Assembly: GCF_014197205.1 (NCBI RefSeq)
Contig: NZ_JACIFD010000006.1
Coordinates: 58,630 to 122,629 of the forward strand
Direction: 5' to 3'
Source of the DNA: Canibacter oris
Lineage (GTDB): Bacteria > Actinomycetota > Actinomycetes > Actinomycetales > Microbacteriaceae
DNA length: 64,000 nucleotides
Position numbers and translations under genes: made by a program. The stretch's first letter is position 1. Every line of letters begins with the position of its first letter. The notes beneath the pieces are model-generated. The model searched no databases, was not told the origin of the DNA, and was given only the letters and a program-made list of their open reading frames with translations. Of the stretch, positions 8,406 through 17,205 are shown one piece after another.

Positions 8406-10186
8406 GTACTTTATATTGCGCCGCAACCATCACCGCAACCCGGCTCTTTGCGCGGCTGACACAGCTGGGGCTCACCGATGTGGTGGTGTGCCCCGGGTCT
8501 CGCTCCCAGGCCTTAGCGCTGCGGGCGGCGGCGCTCGAAGCCAGCGGCCTGATCAGGTTACACGTTGCGATTGATGAGCGTAGCGCAGCCTTTTACGCGC
8601 TCGGCATCGGCAAAGAAACCGGCCGCCCCGCGGTGGTGATTGTAACCAGCGGCAGCGCTGTGGGAAACCTGCTGCCAGCGGTAATGGAAGCCCACGCCGG
8701 AAGAGTGCCGCTGCTGCTTTTAACTGCTGATCGACCTGCTCGGCTGCATCGCCGCCGCAGCAGCCAAACGATTTTACAAACCGGAATATTCACACCGTTT
8801 TTGCGTGCCGAACAGGCTTTTGAGGTGCCGGGGTTGGCTGATCCACACACCGCACCGTACCCAGATTTCGACGCGCTAACCGATGCGCTGTGGGCTGCTG
8901 CCTGCGGCGGCGAAGGGCAGGAAGCGCCCGGCCCTGTGCAGCTAAATTTGGGGCTGCAGGAGCCGCTCGCTGCCGAGCTACCTGAAACAGTCACTGCAGC
9001 GATCACCGCCGCCGCTCAAACTATGCCGGTTGCGGCAGCAACTTCGTTTGAGCAGCTTGCGGGCTCCTCCTTCGAAACCTCCGTGCTGCCGGCCGCGCCG
9101 CAGCTTTACAGCTACACTCTCGACAGCACGAAGCGCACCGTGATTATTGCCGGATCCGGAGCTACAGCCGCCGCCGAAGCCTTTGCGCACGCCGCGCACC
9201 TACCGCTGCTGCCCGAGGTTGTGAGCGGGGTGCGTTACGGCCGCGAAGCGATTGCCTGCTACCAGCGGCTGCTGCAAGACGCCGAAACCATTGAGATGAT
9301 TGAGCGCGTGGTGATTTTCGGCCACCCCACCCTGACCCGCGAGGTTGCGCGCCTGGTAGAGCTGACGGACAAAGAAATCATCGTGGTTGATCCGCACCTC
9401 GGAGAGCACTACGGGCCGCCGCACGCGGTGCAAACCCGCGAAATTCACCTCGCAGCAGACTACGACACGCAAGCGCAGCACACCTGGTTAGGAATGTGGA
9501 TCCGCGCCGCCCGAGTGCTCGCCGCAGAGGTCTCTACGGTGCACGAGCCAGACACCGCACTAGCCCGTGAAAACGGCTATAAAGAGCGCAGTGCGTACGC
9601 CCGGCAGGAGCTCGCTGCGAAGCGCGAAAAAATCACCCGAGAGTTGCTGGTTGACAGTGTCTGGCGCGCCACCTGGCCGCACGACCGCCTGGTTGTTGCC
9701 GCCTCCCGGCTGGTGCGAGTGTTAGATCGGGTGGCGCAGCCGCGGCCCGTGCAGATTCACGCGAATCGCGGGGTTGCGGGAATTGACGGCACCGTCGCCA
9801 CCGCGCGGGGAATCGCCGCTGCCTCGCAAGGCAGCGAGAGCCCGGCGGCAGCTGCCGGGGTGACCCGGGTGCTGCTGGGGGATCTGGCGCTGCTGCACGA
9901 CGCCGGCTCGCTGGCGCTAACCCCTGGTGAGCCGCTGCCGCGGTTGCAGCTTTTCGTTGCAAACGACTGTGGCGGCACGATTTTTAACGGCCTGGAGGTG
10001 CGTGAGGTTGCTGCCGACGCGGCTTTCGCGCGGGTAATGACAACCCCCCACAGCGCTGATTTCGCGGCTCTCGCCGCGGCTTACGGCTGGGAGTATCACC
10101 TGCTGCAGACTCGTGGAGAGCTAGAAGATTTCCTTACCGGCCCGGTTACCGGCCCGGCGCTTATTGAGGTGCCGTTCACGGCCTAA
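8402..10186 (+). CDS. menD: MenD, SEPHCHC synthase
   Basis: ThDP-dependent enzyme that adds 2-oxoglutarate-derived succinic semialdehyde to isochorismate. Seen: VVVCPGSRSQALALRAA at the N-terminus, DERSAAFYALGIGKETGRP with the ThDP-activating Glu, the central domain, and the ThDP/Mg motif ending in NDCGGTIFNGLE. The length of 594 residues is normal. GTG 8402 overlaps the preceding stop by four bases. One oddity is that the loop after TADRPARL reads HRRRSSQTILQTGIF where relatives have a G(T/A)NQ-type sequence; the Gln is retained. Confidence 0.95.
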   Translation: MSTLYCAATITATRLFARLTQLGLTDVVVCPGSRSQALALRAAALEASGLIRLHVAIDERSAAFYALGIGKETGRPAVVIVTSGSAVGNLLPAVMEAHAGRVPLLLLTADRPARLHRRRSSQTILQTGIFTPFLRAEQAFEVPGLADPHTAPYPDFDALTDALWAAACGGEGQEAPGPVQLNLGLQEPLAAELPETVTAAITAAAQTMPVAAATSFEQLAGSSFETSVLPAAPQLYSYTLDSTKRTVIIAGSGATAAAEAFAHAAHLPLLPEVVSGVRYGREAIACYQRLLQDAETIEMIERVVIFGHPTLTREVARLVELTDKEIIVVDPHLGEHYGPPHAVQTREIHLAADYDTQAQHTWLGMWIRAARVLAAEVSTVHEPDTALARENGYKERSAYARQELAAKREKITRELLVDSVWRATWPHDRLVVAASRLVRVLDRVAQPRPVQIHANRGVAGIDGTVATARGIAAASQGSESPAAAAGVTRVLLGDLALLHDAGSLALTPGEPLPRLQLFVANDCGGTIFNGLEVREVAADAAFARVMTTPHSADFAALAAAYGWEYHLLQTRGELEDFLTGPVTGPALIEVPFTA

Positions 10187-10275
10187 CCCCGCTTGTGCAG
10201 TGTGCGCTGCCCCGTGCTGCACCCCGGCTTGCGCAGCGCCCGCTGCCCTCGTGCCGCACCCCGGTGCTGCGCTAT

Positions 10276-11640
10276 TTATGGCGCAAACGCCGCCACAATC
10301 GGCGCAAACTTCGCAACTGTTTCCGCGTACTCCGTGGTGATCTCGCTGCCCGCTACCAACCCCCCGCCGGCGGTTGCGGTCACAGTCCGAGTCGCGGCGC
10401 TGCTCGCGGCGGAATTTGCGCTGCCATTTGCGGTGGTGGATCCATCCTCCCGCATTATAGCCTCCGGGTCACCAGGCAGCGGCGACACCTGGGCACACCT
10501 GAGCGCCAGCGCCCACTCGCCATCACCGGCGGCGCTGATCCACCCTACCGCACCCGCGTAGCGGCCCCGATCAAAACTCTCAACCCGCTGCAACAGCGGC
10601 ACTGCAGCGGTCGTTGGGGTGCCGGCAACCGCGGCGGTCGGGTGCATTGCCGCAACCAAATCAAGACAGGAAATTTCACCAGAAATTTTCGCGTTAATAT
10701 CGGTGGCACGATGCCACACGTTCGGCAGCCCAATCACGAGTGGTTTCGTGTTGGTGTCAAGTTCGGTCACCAACGGAGTCAGGGCATCAATTACGCTTGC
10801 CGCAGCAAACTCGTGCTCTGCAGTGATCTGTGCCGAATGCAGCAGCGAATCACCGGCTGCAGCGTCAGCAGTGGCGTCAGTGGTGTCGCGGGGTGCGGTG
10901 CCTGCAAGCACTCTGGTGCGGACGCTTCCCTGAATAGTGCGGGCGAGAGTCTCCGGCGAGGCTCCAAGGAAGCCGTCAATCGCGAAAACCGCGCACTCGC
11001 TGTACTGCTGCGCGAGCCGGGAAAGTGGGATGCGCAAATCAGCAGTTACCGAAATCTCGGCGCTAATCTGTCGCGAGAGCACCGCTTTTTGGACGTTGCC
11101 TGCCGTGATTTCCTGCAGCAGCGTGGCCGCTGCGGTGCGGTATTCCTGCTGTTGTGCGGTGGTGCCGACAGGGCGCAAATCGCAGCCCCGCCAAGTTGCG
11201 AAGTCAAGCGCGGTTGCAGTGAGTGGCGGCAGCGGTTGCGGAATCTGCCCGGCGGCGGAGCGCTGCACCGTGGTAATAAAAAACTCGTCATGGTGGCGCT
11301 GCACAATAATCTCCGGCACCACCAGCAGCGAGATGCTGCTACTGTCGTCGCCATAAGCGATAGTGCCGAAAGCCACCAGGCCGCTGCCAGGCACCTGTAC
11401 CTCGTCACTAATTTGAGCCGCCGCCACCAGCTGTTCCCACTGGGTTTGCAACTGGGTGAAGCGTTCCGGGCCAGCGGCTTGCAAAGTGACCGCTGCGCCG
11501 ATTCCAACCGCGGCAGCGTGTGATTGCACCCACACCAGAGGATTGTGTGGATCAGCGTAGCGCAACAGTTGAGCGACGGTTTGCGTCTGCTCAGACGCCG
11601 GCAAGCGGCGGCTAGTCACAACTAAAGGAACAGCACTCAC
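10276..11640 (-). CDS. menF: Isochorismate synthase MenF
   Basis: Chorismate-utilising enzyme that makes isochorismate, the first step of the pathway. The C-terminal catalytic core is visible: GLPNVWHRATDINAKISGE, MHPTAAVAGTPT, RYAGAVGWISAAGDGEW and GGGLVAGSEITTEYAETVAKF. Between the last two blocks there is an unusual Ala/Ser/Thr-rich insertion of about 30 residues (around EDGSTTANGSANSAASSAAT). GTG 11640 is supported by a TAAGCT box six bases upstream. It is convergent with menD and divergent from menG. Salicylate or anthranilate synthases are less likely in this context. Confidence 0.93.
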   Translation of the reverse strand: MSAVPLVVTSRRLPASEQTQTVAQLLRYADPHNPLVWVQSHAAAVGIGAAVTLQAAGPERFTQLQTQWEQLVAAAQISDEVQVPGSGLVAFGTIAYGDDSSSISLLVVPEIIVQRHHDEFFITTVQRSAAGQIPQPLPPLTATALDFATWRGCDLRPVGTTAQQQEYRTAAATLLQEITAGNVQKAVLSRQISAEISVTADLRIPLSRLAQQYSECAVFAIDGFLGASPETLARTIQGSVRTRVLAGTAPRDTTDATADAAAGDSLLHSAQITAEHEFAAASVIDALTPLVTELDTNTKPLVIGLPNVWHRATDINAKISGEISCLDLVAAMHPTAAVAGTPTTAAVPLLQRVESFDRGRYAGAVGWISAAGDGEWALALRCAQVSPLPGDPEAIMREDGSTTANGSANSAASSAATRTVTATAGGGLVAGSEITTEYAETVAKFAPIVAAFAP

Positions 11641-11646
11641 CCGTCT

Positions 11647-11652
11647 AGCTTA
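11647..11652 (-). promoter_or_regulatory. -10 box, leaderless menF
   Basis: TAAGCT on the minus strand lies six bases before GTG 11640, with no ribosome site. It shares a 68-bp divergent region with menG. Confidence 0.5.
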
Positions 11653-11695
11653 CCGCTTGTGTGATAGTTCTGCGGTGCTTGCCAGGAAATCCGGG

Positions 11696-11701
11696 TAGCA
11701 T
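11696..11701 (+). promoter_or_regulatory. -10 box, leaderless menG
   Basis: TAGCAT lies seven bases before GTG 11709. This start restores the expected MenG N-terminus. Confidence 0.5.
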
Positions 11702-11708
11702 AGAGAGC

Positions 11709-12434
11709 GTGAATCGCCCTAACGTTGAAACGAAAAAAGCCGCAGATGTGTCAGGCATGTTTGACACGGTTGCCGAGAAATACGATTTTACGAACGATCT
11801 GCTGTCGCTGGGTATTGATCGCCTGTGGCGGATCGCCGCTGTTAACGCGGTAGCGCCGCAGCCAGGGCAGCAAATTCTAGACCTTGCCGCCGGCACCGGC
11901 ACCTCCAGCGCAGCTCTCGCAAAGCGCGGCGCGGCGGTTACCGCAGCAGACTTCTCTGAGGGGATGCTCGCTGTGGGTCGTAAGCGCCACGCCGATAACC
12001 CGCTTTTGGAGTTCGTGTGGGCAGACGCCACCGAGCTGCCGTTTGATGACAACACCTTCGACGCCGCAACCATCTCTTTCGGGCTGCGCAACGTGCAAGA
12101 TGTTGCTGCTGCTCTCAGCGAAATGGTGCGGGTGGTAAAACCAGGCGGGCGCGTCGTGGTGTGCGAGTTCTCAACCCCCATCGCGCCGTTGCGGGCACCC
12201 TACAACTTCTATAGCTCTCGGTTACTACCGTGCATCGCCGGCAAAATCACCGGCAATAAAGCAGCTTACGAGTACCTCAACCAATCGATTGAGAGCTGGC
12301 CAAGCCAGGAGTTGCTCGCTGTAAAACTGCAGCAGGCAGGCTTGGAGCGGGTGCGATACCGCAACCTCTCCGGCGGTATCGCGGCGCTGCATCGCGGCTT
12401 CGTCCCCGCAAAGGCTGCGCAGAAAGCAGAATAA
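11709..12434 (+). CDS. menG: Demethylmenaquinone methyltransferase MenG/UbiE
   Basis: SAM-dependent C-methyltransferase for the last menaquinone step. Seen: the UbiE signature MFDTVAEKYDFTNDLLSLG, motif I ILDLAAGTGTSS, VTAADFSEGML, ATISFGLRNVQD and MVRVVKPGGRVVVCEFS. GTG 11709 is chosen over the longer ATG 11661 because the extra 16 residues are atypical and a -10 box abuts the GTG. The stop is three bases from the start of the prenyl synthase, so the two form an operon. Confidence 0.95.
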   Translation: MNRPNVETKKAADVSGMFDTVAEKYDFTNDLLSLGIDRLWRIAAVNAVAPQPGQQILDLAAGTGTSSAALAKRGAAVTAADFSEGMLAVGRKRHADNPLLEFVWADATELPFDDNTFDAATISFGLRNVQDVAAALSEMVRVVKPGGRVVVCEFSTPIAPLRAPYNFYSSRLLPCIAGKITGNKAAYEYLNQSIESWPSQELLAVKLQQAGLERVRYRNLSGGIAALHRGFVPAKAAQKAE

Positions 12435-12437
12435 ACA

Positions 12438-13493
12438 ATGACTGAAAAGATTACAATCGCAACCGCAACCCAAGCGTTGCCGGGTAAACTTTTTCAATCC
12501 GTTGCGGAGAAACGCAAAGTTAAAGAGCTAGAAGCGCAGCTCGCCGAGGTGGAGCAGGGGCTGCTTGAGCAAACACGCTTCGCTTCACCGGTCGCGGATG
12601 CCGCTGCACGCTACCTCGCCGAAGCCGGCGGGAAGCGGATCCGCCCTCTGCTAACTCTGCTGACCAGCCAGCTAGGTGACGGCGTTAATGACCGGGTGCG
12701 TACTGTTGCGCAGGCGATTGAGCTCACCCACCTGGCGTCGCTGTATCACGATGATGTGATGGATGAGGCTGGCACCCGGCGCGGGGTTCCCACCGCGCAC
12801 GTGAGCTGGTCAAACTCGGTGGCTATCCTTGCCGGAGATTTGCTGTTTGCACGAGCCTCCAGCCTGGTTGCCGGCATGGGTGAAGAAGCGATTCTGCTGC
12901 AGGCTGAGACATTTGAGCGACTGTGCTTGGGGCAGTTGCACGAAACTGTTGGGCCGCAGCCAGAAGACGATGAAGAAGCCTTCTACCTGCAGGTGCTCGC
13001 AGATAAAACGGGCGCGCTGATTTCATGCGCTGCTCGCATGGGCGTGCTGGTTAGCGGAGCGCCGCGGGAATACCTCGACCCGGTAACCGAGTACGGTGAG
13101 GCTATTGGCCTGGCTTTCCAACTGGTTGACGATGTGATTGATTTGTCTCCGGCGAAACAAGACACGGGCAAACGTGCCGGTACCGACCTGCGCGCCGGAG
13201 TTGTCACCTTGCCACTGTTGCTGCTGAAGCAGCGCGCCGCAACAGATGCAGCCGCCGCAGATTTGCTGCGCCGCATCGATGAGGGTGTTGCAGCGGTTGC
13301 CGCCGGCGCCGCCCCCGAGGTAATGGATGCCGAGGTTGCCGAGCTGTATCAGCACGAAGTCACCGCAGCAACCGCGGAGCGTGCCCGGCAGATTGCCACT
13401 GCCGCCACCACTGCGCTGGCTCCGCTGCCGCAGGGTGCGGTAAAAACTGCCCTGGTGCGGTTGGCGGAAACCATCGTCGATCGCGTCGGATAG
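12438..13493 (+). CDS. Polyprenyl diphosphate synthase (menaquinone side chain)
   Basis: Trans-isoprenyl diphosphate synthase, all-alpha fold, 351 residues. The first Asp-rich motif is LYHDDVMDEAGTRRG and the second is FQLVDDVIDLS; GGKRIRPLLTLL precedes them. Directly downstream of menG, it most likely makes the C35-C50 tail used by MenA. The chain length (hepta-, octa- or nona-prenyl) cannot be decided from what I see. The protein starts with a hydrophilic extension of about 35 residues before the catalytic core. Confidence 0.92.
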   Translation: MTEKITIATATQALPGKLFQSVAEKRKVKELEAQLAEVEQGLLEQTRFASPVADAAARYLAEAGGKRIRPLLTLLTSQLGDGVNDRVRTVAQAIELTHLASLYHDDVMDEAGTRRGVPTAHVSWSNSVAILAGDLLFARASSLVAGMGEEAILLQAETFERLCLGQLHETVGPQPEDDEEAFYLQVLADKTGALISCAARMGVLVSGAPREYLDPVTEYGEAIGLAFQLVDDVIDLSPAKQDTGKRAGTDLRAGVVTLPLLLLKQRAATDAAAADLLRRIDEGVAAVAAGAAPEVMDAEVAELYQHEVTAATAERARQIATAATTALAPLPQGAVKTALVRLAETIVDRVG

Positions 13494-13594
13494 TGCACGG
13501 CACGTGACAGTGCGCGGCATGATATTCGCTACAAGTTTGTGATAGAGAAGCAACGCCCGCGATACCCCGCGGCAGCAAAGGATAAACACTCAGC

Positions 13595-14995
13595 ATGACT
13601 GCAAAAGAACAAATGCGTTTGGCGATTGTGGGCGCCGGGCCGGCTGGTATTTACGCCGCTGACATCCTGTTAAAAACCGAGCGTGATTTTGATGTTGCAG
13701 TTGATTTGTTTGAGCATCTGCCGGCACCGTACGGCCTGGTGCGTTATGGGGTGGCGCCAGATCATCCACGCATTAAGGGCATTGTGAACGCGCTGCGCGA
13801 GGTGTTAGACGCTGGAAATATTCGCTTCTTCGGCAATGTGCACTTTGGGCGCGACATTACCCTCGCCGATTTGCAACAGCACTATCACGCGGTGATTTTC
13901 GCCACCGGGGCGGTGACTGACGCGCCACTGGTAATCCCCGGTATTGCCGCCCCAGAATCATACGGCGCGGCAGACTTTGTGAGCTGGTTTGACGGCCACC
14001 CCGACGTGCCCCGCAGCTGGCCGCTGCAGGCGCGCGAGGTCGGGGTTATCGGCAACGGTAACGTGGCGCTAGACATCTCGCGCATACTGATTAAGCATGC
14101 TGAAGATCTGCTGCCGACAGAGATTCCCGACAACGTGTATCAAGGGCTGCAGCAAAACCCTATCGAAACACTGCACGTCTTCGGTCGTCGGGGCCCGCTG
14201 CAGGTTAAATTCACTCCGCTGGAGCTGCGCGAGCTCGGCGAAGTGCGTGACGTTGACATGGTTTTGAATCCGGCAGACTTCGAGCTCACCGACGACCACC
14301 TGGAAAGCCTGAAGAACAGCAATAAACAGGTGCTGGTGATGAGCCGCATCTTCGGGCAGTGGCTGCAAACACAGCAGCAGCGGGAAGCTGGTGAGCTGCC
14401 GCGCGCATCGCGACGCCTGGTGTTCCACTTCTGGTCAAAGCCGGTTGCAATTGAAACCGATGCTGCAGGGCACGTCACCGGCATTAAAATTGAGCGCACT
14501 CGCCCTGACGGCACTGGCGGAGTTATCGACACCGGAGAGTTTACGGTAGTGCCTGTGGGTGCCGTGTATCGCGCGGTGGGCTACTTCGGATCTGCGCTGG
14601 AGCAGGTGCCGTTTGACGAGCTGCGCGGTGTGATTCCGAACAACGCTGGCCGGGTTGTTACGGCTCCTGGCAGCGACGAGCAAGTGCCTGGCATGTATGC
14701 AACGGGGTGGATCAAGCGCGGCCCGGTGGGGCTTATCGGGGCCACCAAATCAGACGCGCGTGAAACCCTCGAGGGGCTGCTGGCAGACTGGCAAGAAGGC
14801 AAAGTGTGGCAGCCGCAGCGACCCGAACCAGAGGCCATCGAACAGCTGCTGACTGCTCGCGGCGTGCAGTACACCGACATCACCGGGTGGCACCAGCTGG
14901 ACGCGCACGAAATCAGTCTCGGGGAAGCTGCGGGGCGAGAACGCATCAAGGTTGTGCCGCGCGCAGAAATGCTAGACATCAGCCGCGCAGACTAG
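13595..14995 (+). CDS. fprA: FprA-type NADPH-ferredoxin reductase
   Basis: Adrenodoxin-reductase-like flavoprotein that moves electrons between NADPH and ferredoxin. FAD-binding Rossmann motif LAIVGAGPAGIYAADILL is followed by PYGLVRYGVAPDHPRIK, VIFATGA, the NADPH motif VGVIGNGNVALDISRIL, FGRRGPLQVKFTPLELRELG and a C-terminal MYATGWIKRGPVGLIGATKSDA. The length of 466 residues fits the FprA family. No ferredoxin gene is visible nearby, so its partner is unknown. A weak AAAGG lies about 10 bases before the ATG. Confidence 0.92.
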   Translation: MTAKEQMRLAIVGAGPAGIYAADILLKTERDFDVAVDLFEHLPAPYGLVRYGVAPDHPRIKGIVNALREVLDAGNIRFFGNVHFGRDITLADLQQHYHAVIFATGAVTDAPLVIPGIAAPESYGAADFVSWFDGHPDVPRSWPLQAREVGVIGNGNVALDISRILIKHAEDLLPTEIPDNVYQGLQQNPIETLHVFGRRGPLQVKFTPLELRELGEVRDVDMVLNPADFELTDDHLESLKNSNKQVLVMSRIFGQWLQTQQQREAGELPRASRRLVFHFWSKPVAIETDAAGHVTGIKIERTRPDGTGGVIDTGEFTVVPVGAVYRAVGYFGSALEQVPFDELRGVIPNNAGRVVTAPGSDEQVPGMYATGWIKRGPVGLIGATKSDARETLEGLLADWQEGKVWQPQRPEPEAIEQLLTARGVQYTDITGWHQLDAHEISLGEAAGRERIKVVPRAEMLDISRAD

Positions 14996-15125
14996 CGCTC
15001 GCGTGGTGGGCCGCAGCGTGTGCCTAACATGCTGCTCGTTCATGGTGCCGTGCGTTGACACTTAACCGCGCCGTCTAGCGCCGTGCCCGCCTAGCATCGC
15101 GCCCGCGACACGTGCCAGCACGAAC

Positions 15126-16412
15126 CTAGTTATCGCGCAAAAACAGCCCGATAGTCTCAAAGTGGTGGGTGTGCGGGAACATATCCAGTCCGCGCAGCTC
15201 CACCAGTGTGTAACCGCCCGTCTGCAACAGTTGGGTGTCTCGCGCGAACGCAACCGGGTCGCAGGCAACGTAAATCAGGTTTGCTGGCTGTAGCTCAAGC
15301 AGCTGCGCCACGGTTTTGACGCCAAGGCCAGAGCGGGGTGGATCAGCCACCACAGTGGCGCGCCGCAGCTTTTCACGGGTAAGCGCAGAACCGCGCAGCA
15401 GATCCGCAAGATAATCCTCGGTGCGCGCAGTTAGCGCTTGGGCGCCGGTGAACTCTGAGAGGTTTTCCGCCGCTAAATCAGTAGCAGACTCTACCGCCTC
15501 AATGCTGGCAATCCGGGCACGCTCCCCGGCAGTATCCAGAAACGCGGCCGCCAGCAACCCCACCCCGCCATACAGGTCGAGGTTATTGGCGCTCGGGTCA
15601 AGCCGCTCCCCAAGCGCGGCGGTGGCTCCCGCAACCTCCGCGTAAAGCCGCTCTGCAGCGCCGGTGTGGACCTGCCAGAACCCGCCGGCGCGCACCTGAA
15701 ACTCGCTGTCAAACACGGTCTCATACACAACATCATCAGCGCCCACCGGAGCTGCCTCACCGTGATAGGTGAGCAGCATGCGAGCATCCGCGCTGTTTGG
15801 GGCAATCAAATCAACTGCCGCGACATCCGGCATGCTCTCCCCGAGCGGTGCGAGCGGCAGCAGCTCCGGCACCGCCAAAGGCAAATCGGTGACCGGCACC
15901 ACGCGATGGCTGCGCGCCGCGTAGGGGCCAACCACCCCGGTTTCGCGATCCACCTGCAACCGCACCCGGGTGCGCCAGCCGAGGCCGCCTGCATCATCGT
16001 CTCCCGCCAGCGGCAGCACCTCAAACTCTGGCATTTCGCTCGCCGCAATTTTGCCCTGGCGCTGCAGCGCGTCAGTAAGCACCCGGGTTTTCAGCTCCCG
16101 CTGGGCCGCAAGCTCAATGTGGCCGAACTCGGCGCCGCCGGCACGCCACTTGGGTTTACGGTCAATGCTCGCCGCATGCCAGATGTGCGGCACTCGCTCC
16201 GGCGCGGCCTGCAACACCTCGGTTGTCACCGCTCGCGCAAAATTCTTTTTAACCTCGGTTAGCTCCGCGCGCACCGTTTCGCCCGGCATGGTATCGTGCA
16301 CAAAAATAACGCGCCCCTCGTGACGGGCGATAGCCACACCGCCGTGCGCGATGCCTGTCACCTCCAGGGTAATTTCGGTGCCGGTTTCAAGTGCTGCTGC
16401 GGAGTTAGTCAT
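15126..16412 (-). CDS. TrmA/RlmC/RlmD-type RNA m5U methyltransferase
   Basis: Class I RNA (uracil-5-)methyltransferase. An N-terminal TRAM domain (GIAHGGVAIARHEGRVIFVHDTMPG) precedes the catalytic domain with FQVRAGGFWQVHTGAAERLY, the SAM motif NLDLYGGVGLLAAAFLD, VVADPPRSGLG and the nucleophile region YVACDPVAFARD. The family includes tRNA and 23S rRNA enzymes, and the exact target nucleotide is not inferable. ATG 16412 is chosen over an upstream start at 16496 since the N-terminal 28 residues of the longer form precede any conserved sequence. It is divergent from maf. Confidence 0.88.
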   Translation of the reverse strand: MTNSAAALETGTEITLEVTGIAHGGVAIARHEGRVIFVHDTMPGETVRAELTEVKKNFARAVTTEVLQAAPERVPHIWHAASIDRKPKWRAGGAEFGHIELAAQRELKTRVLTDALQRQGKIAASEMPEFEVLPLAGDDDAGGLGWRTRVRLQVDRETGVVGPYAARSHRVVPVTDLPLAVPELLPLAPLGESMPDVAAVDLIAPNSADARMLLTYHGEAAPVGADDVVYETVFDSEFQVRAGGFWQVHTGAAERLYAEVAGATAALGERLDPSANNLDLYGGVGLLAAAFLDTAGERARIASIEAVESATDLAAENLSEFTGAQALTARTEDYLADLLRGSALTREKLRRATVVADPPRSGLGVKTVAQLLELQPANLIYVACDPVAFARDTQLLQTGGYTLVELRGLDMFPHTHHFETIGLFLRDN

Positions 16413-16419
16413 GGTATCT

Positions 16420-16425
16420 ATTGTC
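16420..16425 (-). promoter_or_regulatory. Possible -10 box before the methyltransferase
   Basis: GACAAT on the minus strand lies seven bases before ATG 16412. It departs from TANNNT at the first base, so the support is weak. Confidence 0.3.
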
Positions 16426-16510
16426 GCAGGTTTTAGCGCCTGCGGTGCGAGCGGGTTGCGGTGCGGGCCCGACCTGAGCGCTAAAACTGCCACCACGGCG
16501 CCAAGGCAAC

Positions 16511-16516
16511 TAGACT
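16511..16516 (+). promoter_or_regulatory. -10 box, leaderless maf
   Basis: TAGACT lies six bases before ATG 16523, and no ribosome site is present. The identical hexamer at the same spacing precedes wzm and ccsB. Confidence 0.55.
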
Positions 16517-16522
16517 GGCAGT

Positions 16523-17179
16523 ATGAGACTCGTGTTAGCTTCCACCTCCGCCGCTCGCCTAGCTGTTTTGCAGGGAGCAGGAATCACCCCTGCCGCGCGC
16601 TTCGCCCCGACAGTAGACGAGGAGGCCGCGCTTGCCGCTCATCAGGTCACACAAAACCGGGTGCTATCCGCCGCTGAAACTGTGCAGTTTCTTGCGCGTA
16701 TCAAAGCCGAGAGCGTGATTGCGGCGCACGGCGCCGCGGCAGACGGTCTGGTGTTGGGAGGCGACAGTATGTTTTTGTTAGACGGCGAGATTCTCGGTAA
16801 GCCGCACCTGCCGGAGATCGCGATGAACCGCGCCCGCGCGCACCGGGGTAAAACCGGGGTGCTGTATTCCGGGCACTGGCTGGCGGAGTGCCAAAATGGC
16901 GAGATTGTGAACAGTGCCGGCCTGGTAGACACTGCCACGGTGCGCCTTAACGCAGATGTCACCGACGCTGAGCTGGCGGCTTATATTGCGACCGGGGAGC
17001 CGCTGGAGCTCGCCGGCGGCTTTGCGATTGACGGGCTTGCCGGGGCGTTCATCGACAGAATCGAGGGCACCCCAAGCTGCGTCATGGGCCTGTCGCTGCC
17101 GGCGCTGCGAGCCCTGATGCAACAGCTGGGTCACGAATATGTTGCGCTCTGGGGTGAGAACGGCGAAAATAGCAGGTAA
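16523..17179 (+). CDS. maf: Maf-family nucleotide pyrophosphatase
   Basis: Hydrolyses non-canonical or modified nucleoside triphosphates such as dTTP, UTP or m5UTP to monophosphates. The N-terminal motif LVLASTSAARLAVLQGAGI, the region around VDEEAALAAH, and VLGGDSMFLLDGEILGKP with the catalytic Asp are present, followed by LAGGFAIDGLAGAFIDRIEG. The length of 218 residues is normal. It stands beside an RNA m5U methyltransferase, but the pair are divergently transcribed. Confidence 0.92.
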   Translation: MRLVLASTSAARLAVLQGAGITPAARFAPTVDEEAALAAHQVTQNRVLSAAETVQFLARIKAESVIAAHGAAADGLVLGGDSMFLLDGEILGKPHLPEIAMNRARAHRGKTGVLYSGHWLAECQNGEIVNSAGLVDTATVRLNADVTDAELAAYIATGEPLELAGGFAIDGLAGAFIDRIEGTPSCVMGLSLPALRALMQQLGHEYVALWGENGENSR

Positions 17180-17205
17180 CTGCTTCACAATGACGAGGGG
17201 ATAGC

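Noticed and set aside
10187..10275. Imperfect repeats between convergent menD and menF (two copies around CTGCACCCCGG and CCGCACCCCGG)
   Set aside because: Only partly similar, short, and GC-rich; I could not separate them from chance.
10195..11523. Long plus-strand frame opposite menF
   Set aside because: Its product is Arg/Cys/Gln-rich with no motif, and menF on the minus strand has full catalytic motifs. It is a composition artefact.
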